From positions 2,790,001-2,854,000 of the forward strand of contig NZ_CP094357.1 in NCBI RefSeq assembly GCF_014779555.2: a DNA stretch of 64,000 nt. The letters run 5' to 3'. The translations under genes and the position numbers were made by a program. Below are positions 8,417-17,765 of the stretch, piece after piece (the first letter of the stretch is position 1; every line of letters begins with the position of its first letter). Source of the stretch: Lysobacter capsici. GTDB taxonomy: Bacteria; Pseudomonadota; Gammaproteobacteria; Xanthomonadales; Xanthomonadaceae. The notes below the pieces were generated by a model that did not search any database, was not told the DNA's origin, and saw nothing but the letters and a program-made list of their open reading frames with translations.

Positions 8417-11032
8417 TCACTTGCGCCGCAGCAGCAGGAACAGCAGCAACAGCACGATCAAGATCAGCCACCACCAGCGCTTCCACCACGGCTGGCCGGG
8501 GCCCGGCGGGACGTTGTCGATGATGTCGTTGCCGATGCTGTTGCCGGGCGTCAGGCTGCCGGCCGGCGGCACGAAGCTGTCGGGACGATAGATCGGTTCG
8601 GGCAGGAAGTGCAGCGAGACCTTCGGCGGCGTGCCGGTGAATGGAATCTGCACGGTGTAAGTACCATCCAGATTGTCCTTGGGCTTGACCGGCGCCTGGC
8701 CTTGCGCGTTGAACCAGAAGTAGTTGGCCCAGCCCGGTCCCATCTTGCCGCCGAGCACGTTCTTCGGGGTGGCGACGATGACCACCGCCTTGCCGCCATC
8801 GATCGTGACGATATTGCTGCTGTACTGAGTCTTGGCCGGATCGGGCAGCGAGCGCACATGCACGGTGCGGATCTGCTGGCGCACAAACGGGCCGCCGGAT
8901 TCGGATTTGCCTTCGACCAGGAACACGAACTGGTAATGGCCTTCGAAATCGGCCGGCACCAGCGCGCTGTAGCGGCCGTCGCCGGCCTTGCTGTCGCCGT
9001 TCGCGGCGGCGCCGTTGTCGAGCAGGGTGATGGTTTCGTTGGCGTGCTTGAGCGCGTCGGGATCGGCCGCGAGCAAGGCCTTGAGCTTGAGCTGCGCCGC
9101 GCTGGCCTGATCGCCCTGCGGCGCCGATCCGCCTTGCACGGCGGCGTCGGACAGCACGTCGCCCAGGTTGTTGCCGGGCTTGACCACGAACACTTTGACT
9201 TGCGCCGCGGGCTGGGTGTTCAAGCCGAGCAAGGGCTGGTCGAGATCGTTGACCTGCGCGCTGAGCTTGATCTTGCCGCCGACCGCATATTCGGCCGCGA
9301 CCGGGCCCAGCACCGAATTGACGTCGGAGTCGTCGCCCAGCAGCGACAGATTGAACGCGACCGGTTTGCCGAAGCCGCCCATGACCTGCAGCTTCCACAC
9401 GCCCGCGCTTTGCGCAACGCCCACGCGCGGGAAGGCGACATTGCCGATCAGGCGGCCGCCGAGGGTCGCGGTGGAGGGAACGAAGTCGATCGGGGTCGCG
9501 CCGGCCGGCGGCGTCAGCCGCACGCGCAGCGAACCCATCGCGGCGTTCCAGTTCAGATTGAACGCCAGGCTGTGGGTGCCGGTGGTGACCGGGAAGCTGG
9601 TCTCGAACGGCGCCGATTCGGTGGTGACGTCGCTGATCACCCGCAGCGTTTCCACCGAACTGAAGCGCACCGCGTTCTGCAGCACCTGCACGAACAGGTT
9701 GGGCAGGATCGCCGCATCGTCCTCGGTGTTGAGATAGAAACCGTTGCTGGCGATCGAGGCCTGCTGGTTGATGGTCGCGTCCACCGCCACGCCGGTGCCG
9801 ACGGTCACGCCGTAGATCTGCACCGGCGGCTGGTTCGGCAGCGCGACCGGGGCGCCGCCGCCGGTGGTGGTCTGCACTTGCGATCCGCTCACCTGCGCGA
9901 GCGGGTCGGTGTTCTGCTGACCGTCGCTCATCAGCAGCACGATCTTGCGATTAGGCTCCGACGGGGCCGGCGCCAAGGCTTGCGCGCCCTTGAGCAGGCC
10001 GCCGCCGATCGAGGTGGCGCCGGCCGGATTGACCGCGTTGATCGCGGTCTTCTCGGTGGTCAGGTTGAGACCGCCGAATTCCTTGAGGCCGTCGATGCCG
10101 GAGCTGGCCTGCAATTCCTTCAACCATTTGATGTCGTGATCGAAATAGACCACGCCGAGCCGATCCACCGGTCCTTGCACCGCCGGCGCGCCGCCATCGG
10201 CCGGACAGGCGACGGCGAAGTTCTGGCATTCGTTGTCGCGCAGCGCCTTCCACATGTCGATGAAGGTCGCGGCGGCTTCGTGCAACCGCACCATCTTGGT
10301 CGGCGCGCCGGGCGACGCGCTGACCGCGTCGGACATGCTGCCGGAACGATCCAGCACCATCACCGCGTCGACGCCGATCCGGCCGCCGGAGAGAATCTGC
10401 GGCGTGCCGGTGATGCTCGCGACCGGCCCGTCGTTGCGCGGTATCGGCCGGAACGCGGTGCCGCAGGCGGGATTGCCCGCGCCGACGGTCTGCTTGTCCA
10501 GGCTCTGCACCGAGGCGGCGACGATCCGCGCCGCGCCGCCGACCACGCTGACCGTCCAGGTTTCCGGAGCGAGCAGGGTGGAGGTGCAGCCGCCGCCTTC
10601 GTTCAAGTTCGAACGCAGGCGCAGCACCAGCACCAGCTTGTTGTCGGCGCCGCCGGGATCGGCGCCGGCCTGCTGCGACTTGATCACGGTCAGGCGGTCG
10701 GCGCTGACCGCGCCGGCCGGCGTGTTCGGAAAGGTTTTGAAGCAAGCGTCGTCGGGGGCGAGAAAACAGTCGTTGTTCGCGTTGGTCAGGACCATGCTTT
10801 CGGTCGCCAACGCGCCGCTGCCAGCCTCCTGCAGGTTCACCGCGATGTTGGCCGAGGTGTCCAGCTGCAAGGTGATCTTGAGCGCGCTGATCTGCAATTG
10901 CCCCGGCCCGTTGCGGTTGGGCACGGTGATGTCGAAGCTCGAGGCGGGCGCTGCGGCCGCCAGGCACGACCAGGCCGCCAGCGCGCACGCCAGCAACAAT
11001 CGTGGCGCCAGGGTAGTCAATAGGGTGCTCAT
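8417..11032 (-). CDS. Secreted, membrane-anchored von Willebrand factor A protein in eCIS locus
   Basis: This 871-aa protein begins with a Sec-type signal peptide (hydrophobic 10-27, cleavage likely after AAAA near 28). It carries a VWA domain whose MIDAS motif DRSGSMS is at 228-234, with a later 'VVYFDHD' and 'IVLLMSDGQQNTD'. Beta-sandwich regions follow (about 450-800). It ends in a Pro/Trp-rich hinge, one transmembrane helix of mostly Leu/Ile and a short basic RRK tail, giving a type I membrane protein exposed in the periplasm. VWA MIDAS domains bind metal and mediate protein contacts. Structural eCIS parts are cytosolic, so a signal-peptide protein inside the operon is unusual. It could help anchoring, release or adhesion; the role is not known. 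Confidence 0.8.
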   Translation of the reverse strand: MSTLLTTLAPRLLLACALAAWSCLAAAAPASSFDITVPNRNGPGQLQISALKITLQLDTSANIAVNLQEAGSGALATESMVLTNANNDCFLAPDDACFKTFPNTPAGAVSADRLTVIKSQQAGADPGGADNKLVLVLRLRSNLNEGGGCTSTLLAPETWTVSVVGGAARIVAASVQSLDKQTVGAGNPACGTAFRPIPRNDGPVASITGTPQILSGGRIGVDAVMVLDRSGSMSDAVSASPGAPTKMVRLHEAAATFIDMWKALRDNECQNFAVACPADGGAPAVQGPVDRLGVVYFDHDIKWLKELQASSGIDGLKEFGGLNLTTEKTAINAVNPAGATSIGGGLLKGAQALAPAPSEPNRKIVLLMSDGQQNTDPLAQVSGSQVQTTTGGGAPVALPNQPPVQIYGVTVGTGVAVDATINQQASIASNGFYLNTEDDAAILPNLFVQVLQNAVRFSSVETLRVISDVTTESAPFETSFPVTTGTHSLAFNLNWNAAMGSLRVRLTPPAGATPIDFVPSTATLGGRLIGNVAFPRVGVAQSAGVWKLQVMGGFGKPVAFNLSLLGDDSDVNSVLGPVAAEYAVGGKIKLSAQVNDLDQPLLGLNTQPAAQVKVFVVKPGNNLGDVLSDAAVQGGSAPQGDQASAAQLKLKALLAADPDALKHANETITLLDNGAAANGDSKAGDGRYSALVPADFEGHYQFVFLVEGKSESGGPFVRQQIRTVHVRSLPDPAKTQYSSNIVTIDGGKAVVIVATPKNVLGGKMGPGWANYFWFNAQGQAPVKPKDNLDGTYTVQIPFTGTPPKVSLHFLPEPIYRPDSFVPPAGSLTPGNSIGNDIIDNVPPGPGQPWWKRWWWLILIVLLLLFLLLRRK

Positions 11033-11108
11033 CGAATGGTCCTCGGAGGTTTGCGCGTGGTTCGTGCGGTGGGACGGTGCGGTGCGGATACGACGGCGGG
11101 CGATGCCG

Positions 11109-11876
11109 TCAGGAGGTGCGTTCCAGCGATATGCCCAGGGTCGCGGCGACGTTGGCGTTGGGCACGGTCACGCTGAGCGTCGCCGGCGCGGAATCGCCGA
11201 TCGCGATGCCGTGGGCATTGGTCAGCGCCGGCATGTCGACCAGCAAGGTCGAGGGCAGCGGCGCGGTCTGGATCTGCGAGCCGGCCTTGACCACGAGCGG
11301 GAAGCTGACCTGGGCCGGGCCCGGATTGAGCACCAGGCTGACCTGGTTGTTGGCCGCCGGGGTGGCGAAATTGAGTCCGGTGATTCGCGCCTCGCGCGAC
11401 GAACGCAGGATGGCGTTGCCCGATACGACATCGCGCGCGTCGCTGATGCTGGGATTGGGCGCGCCCGCCACCTGCGGCAGCAGCACATAGGGTTTCTGGT
11501 CGGTGCCCTTGGAATTGACGATGCGCACCAGCACCGACTTGGTCTGGCCCGACGGCACGCTGAGATTGGTCGGAATGGTGAAGACCAGCTGGATGTTGTT
11601 GCTGCCCGCCAGCAGCGCGGCCGGCGAGATCGGTACGCCGTCGATGGAGACGGCGTTGGTCGCCAGCGGGAAATCGAAATTGCCGAACAGGGTCAGGTTC
11701 TTGCCGATGTTCTGCTGTTGCGCCGGCGAGAAACCGGTCAGCAGCAACCCGGTCTGGGAGCCGCCGCCGTTGCCCCCGGCCAGCAACGCATCGTGCTCGT
11801 TGAGCAGCCCGATGATCCGGTTGAGCAGATCCGAAGAGATCACGTCCCCGGGGCGTACGGTGTCCAAGATCGCCAT
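11109..11876 (-). CDS. IPT/TIG-like beta-sandwich protein of eCIS locus
   Basis: This 255-aa protein has no signal peptide. It opens with a short helical segment ('DVISSDLLNRIIGLLNEHDALL') resembling trimerising N-termini of phage fibre or baseplate accessory proteins, then a glycine hinge. Two Ig-like beta repeats follow; 'SREARITGLNFATPAANNQV' resembles an IPT/TIG strand. It lies between the VWA gene and two larger accessory proteins on the same strand, so it may decorate the baseplate or act as a fibre component. This is inference from fold impression and position. The RBS is AGGAGG just before the ATG at 11876. Confidence 0.6.
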   Translation of the reverse strand: MAILDTVRPGDVISSDLLNRIIGLLNEHDALLAGGNGGGSQTGLLLTGFSPAQQQNIGKNLTLFGNFDFPLATNAVSIDGVPISPAALLAGSNNIQLVFTIPTNLSVPSGQTKSVLVRIVNSKGTDQKPYVLLPQVAGAPNPSISDARDVVSGNAILRSSREARITGLNFATPAANNQVSLVLNPGPAQVSFPLVVKAGSQIQTAPLPSTLLVDMPALTNAHGIAIGDSAPATLSVTVPNANVAATLGISLERTS

Positions 11877-11897
11877 AAATCCTCCTGATCGGTTGTG

Positions 11898-13256
11898 CTA
11901 CGCGCTTTCGCAGCAGTTCGCGTAGTTGCTGTAGTCGAAGCGCGCCATGTCGAGCCTGGGCGACGCGAAGTCGGGCAATTGGCCGCTGGCGAAGGCCAGC
12001 ATCGGTTGTACGGACTGGTTGTCGTGCAGGGCCTTCGCGTTTTGCCAGGGACGCCAGACCCACAGGAATTCCCTCTGCCCCAGATCGACCGGCGCATGTT
12101 CGAGCGCGCGCTGTTGCACCGCGCCGAGCTGGCGCACGTCGATGAAGGGCGTGCCTTGTTGCGAGCCCGGGCCCGGCCGCCGCGCGATGCCGTTGAAGAA
12201 CGCCGCATCGTCGAAGCCGCGCAGCGGCAGCCGTTGCAGCGGCACGATGCCGAACGGCGGCAGGTAGCGGAAATATTCGCTCGCGTTCAATGCCGCGGGC
12301 GCGCCGCTCGCCGCCAGCACGTCGCCCAGCTGCTGCTGGAACTGCGCGCACATTGCCTGCGCCTCGACCAGCCGCCGCGCACGCGCCACGAACGCGAACG
12401 AAGACAACTCGCCGGGGACCAGCGGATTGCGCTGGAACGAGAAGCCCGACAGCGCGTCGGGTTCGAGCAGCGCGCGCCGCACCGCCCAGGTGTCGACGAA
12501 GTTCAGCCCGGCCGCGGTCCAGTACACCAGCGCAATCGGGACGTCGCAGTCGCTCAATGCGCCGCTGCGCAGTTCGTCGATCAGGCCGTAGCTCGGCGGA
12601 TCCACCCGCCACGGGTCGAAGGCATTGGCCTCGCGCGCTTCCACGCCGAAACAGCGGTAGGCCAGGCGATTGCGGAACAGCGGCGAGGATGGGTCGAGAT
12701 CGGCGAAACGCAGGGGATTGATCGCGAGCAAGCGAAACTGCACCGCGTCGATGGTGGCGTCGGTGTTGCAACGCACGTTGGACGGGTCCAGGCCGTTGCT
12801 CGGCGCGCGGCCTTCGCTCGATTGCGCCGGCGCGATCGTCAGCACGTACACGCCTGCGCCGGCGACGTAGGTGCCGTCGGCGAGCGGGTTGCATTGCGCG
12901 AACACGCATTGGCAGCCGTCGCCGCCGTCGTCGGCATCGTAACGGCGGGTCAGGGCGACGCTGGTGTCGGCGCCCAGGCGCAGGGTCTGGCCGAGGCGGT
13001 TGATCGCAAGGCCGGCGCGCACGCGCAGCACCGGTGCGTTGGCCTGATCGAGATCGGGATCGCGCGCGGCCTCCAGGCCGAACGCCACGCCGTCGCCGAT
13101 CGCCATTCCCAGGCGCGCATCGGCCTGGCGATGGGCGAGTTGTTCGCGCGCGAGGTCCTTGCCGGTCAGCAGCCGGCCGTTGAAGAAATTGACCTGGCGG
13201 ATGCCGCCTTCCTTCAAGGGCTGCTGCAGTTGCAGGACATTGTCGAGAGTGCTCAT
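11898..13256 (-). CDS. eCIS accessory protein, N-terminally similar to its upstream neighbour
   Basis: This 452-aa protein has an N-terminus with 'VNFFNGRLLTGKDLAREQ' followed by 'GDGVAFGLEA' and 'LRVRAGLAINRLGQTL'. This resembles phage proteins that begin with a 'F-x-G-x-x-L-x-x-x-D' entry and a small beta barrel. Similar spacing is seen in the next upstream gene product ('VNYERGMVLGVDDF', 'GYGTLSGLRV', 'LHVSAGSALSPSGR'), so the two look like diverged paralogues. It contains scattered cysteines and ends 'YSNYANCCESA'. No signal peptide or membrane segment is visible. It is likely an eCIS baseplate periphery or fibre component; the exact function is unknown. Confidence 0.6.
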   Translation of the reverse strand: MSTLDNVLQLQQPLKEGGIRQVNFFNGRLLTGKDLAREQLAHRQADARLGMAIGDGVAFGLEAARDPDLDQANAPVLRVRAGLAINRLGQTLRLGADTSVALTRRYDADDGGDGCQCVFAQCNPLADGTYVAGAGVYVLTIAPAQSSEGRAPSNGLDPSNVRCNTDATIDAVQFRLLAINPLRFADLDPSSPLFRNRLAYRCFGVEAREANAFDPWRVDPPSYGLIDELRSGALSDCDVPIALVYWTAAGLNFVDTWAVRRALLEPDALSGFSFQRNPLVPGELSSFAFVARARRLVEAQAMCAQFQQQLGDVLAASGAPAALNASEYFRYLPPFGIVPLQRLPLRGFDDAAFFNGIARRPGPGSQQGTPFIDVRQLGAVQQRALEHAPVDLGQREFLWVWRPWQNAKALHDNQSVQPMLAFASGQLPDFASPRLDMARFDYSNYANCCESA

Positions 13257-13263
13257 GGCCGCC

Positions 13264-14721
13264 TCACGCTGTCGCGATCGAATGCCACTGCCCGGCGCCG
13301 TCGGCGATCAGGGTGATGGCTTTCTTCTTCTTGACCGACAATTCGGCCAGGCCGTCGATGCCGTCGCCGGACTGCGCGTCGGGTTGCAGGATCAGACTGG
13401 TGAGGTCGGCGTTCTTGACCACCACCTGGCGGCCGGCGTTGGCCGGCGTCGACGGCGGCAGGGTCAGCGCGGCCTTGCCGCCGCCGCGTCCGATCACGAT
13501 CCGCGGCTGGCCTTCGAGCACGCCGTCCTGTTCGAGGAACTGCACTGGCGGCGGCAGCGGCGGTGGGTCGATCGCGAGGTTTTCGAAGGAACCTTCCGAG
13601 GACGCCTGCATCAGCGCCATCGGCCCGCCGAAGGCGTCGTCGCTGCCGGCGCAATCGCAGCCGCACAAGGCCCATTCCTGCAGCAGGCGCTGATGGATCA
13701 GATACGGGCGCGCGCTTTCGTCGAGCTGCAGGCTGGCCGGACTGCCGTCGACCTGCCACACGCCGCTGGGCGAGCCGCCGATCCAGCTGACCTGCATGGT
13801 CAGCGAGGCGAGGAACACGCAATCGCTGTCGGGATACTGCGGGCCGTGGCAGCGCATCGCCATCCACAGCGGACGCAGTTCGCTGATCCAGAAACCGAAG
13901 GCGACGCGCAGGAACTCGCATTGCTGTTCGCGCGCGATGTCCAGGCCGGGCGAACCCAGGTCGAACAGGTAATCGCCCAGGCTCTGCGCGCTGGCCGGCG
14001 GCGACAGCGGCGGCGATGCGTTCTGCGCGTCGATCCACGGTTGCACCGCGCCGCGCAATGCGGTGCGCCATCCGTTCGGATCGGGCGACAGCGGCGGGCT
14101 GGTGTCGATCACGTTGATGTTGCCGCGCAGCCAGTGGACGAAATCGCGCAGCGCTTCTTCCTCGACCTGCACCGGCGGGTGTTCGCGCAGTTCCAGGCGG
14201 AAATCGTCGGCCACGCGCGAGGGCTTCATCAGTTCGTCCTCGGAGCGGCACGGTTCGCCGGGAATCGGCACCGGCCGGGTCTGGCAGTCGGCGTAGCACA
14301 GGCCCAGGTACAGCGAGACAACGCCGGCGGTCACCACCGGCGGCGAGTTCGGCGGCAGGGTGGGATCGAGCATGCGCGCGACCATCGCCGCGTTGTCGGT
14401 CTTGGCCAGCCAGCGATTGATCAGCGCGCACTGGTCGGCCGGCACGCAGATCAGGCGCCCGCTCGGGCTCAGCGCGGAACCGGCGCTCACGTGCAGGCGC
14501 GGACCGTCGCTGCCGTCGTCCTCCATGTACACGCGCAGGCCGCTGAGCGTGCCGTAGCCGAGCGCGTCGCGCGCCAGCCATCGGTCGCGCCCGGCCAGAT
14601 AGGCGAACTCCTGTTTGAAGTCGTCGACGCCGAGCACCATGCCGCGCTCGTAGTTGACGTGCTGTGCGGGGTCCGCGGGCAGGCCCGTCAGAGTGGTCAC
14701 CGGTTCGTTGCAGCAGCCCAT
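13264..14721 (-). CDS. eCIS accessory protein, cysteine-containing, paralogous N-terminus
   Basis: This 485-aa protein starts 'MGCCNEP'. Its N-terminal domain (about 20-120) shares a pattern with the following gene: an aromatic-x-x-G-x-x-L/V-x-x-x-D entry, then 'YGTLSGLRV' and 'LHVSAGSALSPSGRLI'. The middle is helical with Pro-rich loops ('TSPPLSPD', 'ASPPLSPP'). The C-terminal about 60 residues form a phage-type beta domain ('NAGRQVVVKNADL ... ITLIADGAGQWHSIAT') of the kind seen at the tips of tail fibres. It lies 26 nt after the gp7/I-like baseplate gene, where Afp13-type fibre genes occur in other eCIS. A fibre or baseplate decoration role is therefore plausible but unproven. Confidence 0.6.
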   Translation of the reverse strand: MGCCNEPVTTLTGLPADPAQHVNYERGMVLGVDDFKQEFAYLAGRDRWLARDALGYGTLSGLRVYMEDDGSDGPRLHVSAGSALSPSGRLICVPADQCALINRWLAKTDNAAMVARMLDPTLPPNSPPVVTAGVVSLYLGLCYADCQTRPVPIPGEPCRSEDELMKPSRVADDFRLELREHPPVQVEEEALRDFVHWLRGNINVIDTSPPLSPDPNGWRTALRGAVQPWIDAQNASPPLSPPASAQSLGDYLFDLGSPGLDIAREQQCEFLRVAFGFWISELRPLWMAMRCHGPQYPDSDCVFLASLTMQVSWIGGSPSGVWQVDGSPASLQLDESARPYLIHQRLLQEWALCGCDCAGSDDAFGGPMALMQASSEGSFENLAIDPPPLPPPVQFLEQDGVLEGQPRIVIGRGGGKAALTLPPSTPANAGRQVVVKNADLTSLILQPDAQSGDGIDGLAELSVKKKKAITLIADGAGQWHSIATA

Positions 14722-14747
14722 GGTTCAACTCCTGGAATCTTTAGCGC

Positions 14748-17700
14748 TCAGCATTCGAGCGACAGCCGGTCGCGGCCTGACAGGCGCTCGCGACCGCCGA
14801 CGAAACTGGCGCCGAGGTAGGCACGGCCCACCACGGCATCGGGGATCAGCTCGCTCGCGCGGCTGCCGGCACCCAACTGTGTATCGAGCCCCAGCCGCGC
14901 TTCGCCGACGCGGTTGAAGGCCCAGTAGAAGCGCACGTCGAACACGGTGTGCGCGGGTTTTTCCAGTTCGACGATGCGCCGCGCCAAGCCCAGGCGTTGC
15001 TCCAGCGCATACGGATCGGCGATCACGCTGGCGACCGGCAGCAGCACCGAGAAGCGGTGCGCGGTGCGATGCATCGCCAGCAACTGGCGTTCGAACTGCA
15101 GCCAGTCGGTCTGCGCGGCGAAACTCGCCGGCAGCCGATCGGGCAGCGGCACCTGTTCGAAATCGGCCCAGGCGTTGGCGTGCGCGGCGCGCAGACGTTC
15201 GATCCGGCGATAGCGACGGGCGAGGAAGTCCTGCCATAGCTTGCGTTCGCGCGAACCGGCGCCGCGCGCGCAGTAGTCGCGCCAATCGTCGATCGCGGCC
15301 TGCACGGTCGGCGGCGAGGCAGGCAGCAAGATCTCGTCGAAGCCGGTCCAGGCGCTGGCGTGGGCGTGGTTCAAGGCGTCGATCTGGACATAGCGCGCTT
15401 GCAGGAACGATTGCCAGCGCGCGCGTTCGGCCGCGCCGACGGCGGGCACGAAGCCCAGTTCGGCGCTGGCGAAGTCGCGCCAGTCCTGCGCCGCATCGAT
15501 GTCGTTTGGCGGCGCCAGCGAGAACGGCGTGATCTGCTCCAGCGGCGTGGCCGTGCGCTGTTGCCAAGCCGCGTAGCGGTCGGCGAGCCCAGCGTTGCCT
15601 TCGGCCGGCGTCCACAAACGTCCGCGCTGCACGCTGCGTGGACCGCTGTCTTGATCGAGACCGACCTGCGCGGGCGGCAGCGCCTGCGCGACCAGGGTCT
15701 CGACCAGGCGCGTCTGATACGACTCGACGATGCGGATGCGCCCGGCGCCTTCGTCCTGCGCGCGCGGGCCGTCGAACACGATCGGATCGAAGTCGCTTTC
15801 GAACGCCAGCGACAAGGCGATGCGCAAGCCGTGCACGGTGCCGCGCCAGCGGAAGAAATCCATCGCGTGCTGGACCAGCAGGCGATGCCGGCGCTCGTCC
15901 CAGGACGGATCCAGCGCCAGATCGAACCAGCCGGCCAGCCACGGCAACGCGTCCTGCGGGACGCTGCGCGCGTCGAACAGCGATTCGACATTGACGATGC
16001 GGTCCTCGATCTGGGTCAGGCTGCTTTCGCAATTGGCCAGCCAGCGTTCGAGGAAATCGCCGTTGTCCACGTCTTCGCGGTACACCGCGGGCAGGAAGCG
16101 TTGCGGGTAGGAGAAGCGCGGCGCCCACAGCCGCAGCGCGCGCAGGCGCGGCGCGGTGGTGCCGTTGCGGCTGCGCAGGGTCAGCCGCAGTTGCAGATAG
16201 CGGCCGCGCGCGTGTTGCAGCAACAGTTCCCAGGTGCCGCTGCCGGCTTCGCGACGGGTGACGCGCGCGGCTTCGCGACGCAGCCACGGCAGCTCCGGGC
16301 CGTCGCCGCGCAGGCGCGGCTGCGGTTCGCGTAGCCAGCCGCCGATCACCTGCGCATCGTCGGCCGGTTGCGATTGACCGTCGAACCAGCCACTGAGCTC
16401 ATCGCCGGCGCGGCTTTCGATCTCGACTTCGCAATCGGGCGGCACGCTGCCGTCGAACAGCAGCTTGTCCCAGACTGTGCCGAGTTCGTCGCTGTCGAAC
16501 ACCGGCGTGACCAGCACCGCCTGTGCGGCAAAGCGCTGGCGATGCTGCTGCACCACCGGGGTCCAGCGCGGTTGCGCGCTGCCGCAGTCGTAGTGCGCCT
16601 TGCCGGCCACCGCGACCAGGGCGCGGCCGCCGTAGCGGCGCAGCGGATACAGTTCGGCCGGCGCGCGCAGGCTGAAGCGGCCGTCGCGGTCGATCACGTC
16701 GAAGGCATGCACCTGGTTGCCGATTTCGCTGGCGATGAACAAGCGCGCCTCTTCGCTCGCGCCGCCTTGCCCCAGGCCCGCGGCATACACCATGTCGTGG
16801 GCCAGCGCGGGCAGGGCGTCGAGCCATTGCGAAGCGTCCACGCCCCAACCCTCGCCGTCGCGCTGCAGGCGCACGACCTGCGAGCGCTGCTGGACGAGAT
16901 CGCGATTGAGCACCATCACCCGGCCTTCGCCGTGCGACTGGATCGCGATCGGATCGAGCAGGGCGACCGCGGTCTTGGCCAGGTCCAGGCCACCGGGGAA
17001 GCGCTGCGCCGCCTGTTCGCGCGGCGGTCCGGACAGCGGCTGGAAGTCGTCGATCTGCGCCGGCGCGACGTCGATCATGGCGTGGCCGGCGTTGACCACG
17101 GCCAGCGTGCAGTCGAGTTCCCACAGCTGCCGATGCGCGCGGTCGAGCACCCAGGCGCCGCCGCCGTGACGCGCGCACATCGCGAACGGTTCGAACGGCA
17201 CTGCGTCGGGCCATTGGGTCTGCAGCGGCGGGCCGCCGGAGATCAGGTCGAAGCTCATCAAGCCGCGCAGCGTGCCGCGGGCGAAGGCGACCACCAGGTA
17301 GTCGTCCTGAGTCGTGGTCAGGGCGAGATAGCGTTCGGCGATGGGCTCGCGCGGCGCGTGCGCGATTTCGAACGCGAGCCGCAGTTCGCCGCGCCCGGCG
17401 CCGCAATCGGCCGGTTGCGCCGGCCAGAACGCGCTTTCGTTGCCGCTGCCCGAGGAGGTCACGAGCAACGAGCGCGCATCGTCGGCGATGCGATAGACAT
17501 TGCCGTTGCGGTCGGCGCTGGCGCCGCGGCGCGCGTCCAGGGTCAGGCGCAGTTCGCCCGAGGTGGCGGGCAGTTCGATCAATTGCGGTTGCAGGGAAAT
17601 CTCCGAACGGGTTTCGTCCCAGCCCGGGAGGTCGTCCGGCGGCAGCGGCATCGGGCTGACCAGCGCATCCCACCACAGCGCCAACGGCTGCGCGTCGCTG

Positions 17701-17765
17701 CCGCGGCAGCGCGACCAGTCGTCGCGGCCGAACAGCATCTGGAAGCGCGCGCCGTTGACGTTCAT
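14748..17765 (-). CDS. eCIS baseplate protein, phage tail protein I/Afp12-like, with large beta-rich N-terminal part
   Basis: This 1005-aa protein has an N-terminal half rich in beta-strand repeats that look like propeller or lectin-type blades. The second half begins 'FSYPQRFLPAVYRED', followed by 'FLERWLANCESSLTQIEDRI' and 'LPWLAGWFDLALDPSWDERRHRLLVQHAMDFFRWRGTVHGLRIAL', the typical phage tail protein I (P2 gpI) signature. Afp12/Pvc12 proteins of the baseplate wedge share this. The ATG at 17765 overlaps the stop of the baseplate J gene by one base (TGATG), indicating coupled translation with its wedge partner. At about 1 kb more coding length than a bare gpI, the N-terminal part is an extension. 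The function is structural; the blade assignment is uncertain. Confidence 0.8.
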   Translation of the reverse strand: MNVNGARFQMLFGRDDWSRCRGSDAQPLALWWDALVSPMPLPPDDLPGWDETRSEISLQPQLIELPATSGELRLTLDARRGASADRNGNVYRIADDARSLLVTSSGSGNESAFWPAQPADCGAGRGELRLAFEIAHAPREPIAERYLALTTTQDDYLVVAFARGTLRGLMSFDLISGGPPLQTQWPDAVPFEPFAMCARHGGGAWVLDRAHRQLWELDCTLAVVNAGHAMIDVAPAQIDDFQPLSGPPREQAAQRFPGGLDLAKTAVALLDPIAIQSHGEGRVMVLNRDLVQQRSQVVRLQRDGEGWGVDASQWLDALPALAHDMVYAAGLGQGGASEEARLFIASEIGNQVHAFDVIDRDGRFSLRAPAELYPLRRYGGRALVAVAGKAHYDCGSAQPRWTPVVQQHRQRFAAQAVLVTPVFDSDELGTVWDKLLFDGSVPPDCEVEIESRAGDELSGWFDGQSQPADDAQVIGGWLREPQPRLRGDGPELPWLRREAARVTRREAGSGTWELLLQHARGRYLQLRLTLRSRNGTTAPRLRALRLWAPRFSYPQRFLPAVYREDVDNGDFLERWLANCESSLTQIEDRIVNVESLFDARSVPQDALPWLAGWFDLALDPSWDERRHRLLVQHAMDFFRWRGTVHGLRIALSLAFESDFDPIVFDGPRAQDEGAGRIRIVESYQTRLVETLVAQALPPAQVGLDQDSGPRSVQRGRLWTPAEGNAGLADRYAAWQQRTATPLEQITPFSLAPPNDIDAAQDWRDFASAELGFVPAVGAAERARWQSFLQARYVQIDALNHAHASAWTGFDEILLPASPPTVQAAIDDWRDYCARGAGSRERKLWQDFLARRYRRIERLRAAHANAWADFEQVPLPDRLPASFAAQTDWLQFERQLLAMHRTAHRFSVLLPVASVIADPYALEQRLGLARRIVELEKPAHTVFDVRFYWAFNRVGEARLGLDTQLGAGSRASELIPDAVVGRAYLGASFVGGRERLSGRDRLSLEC

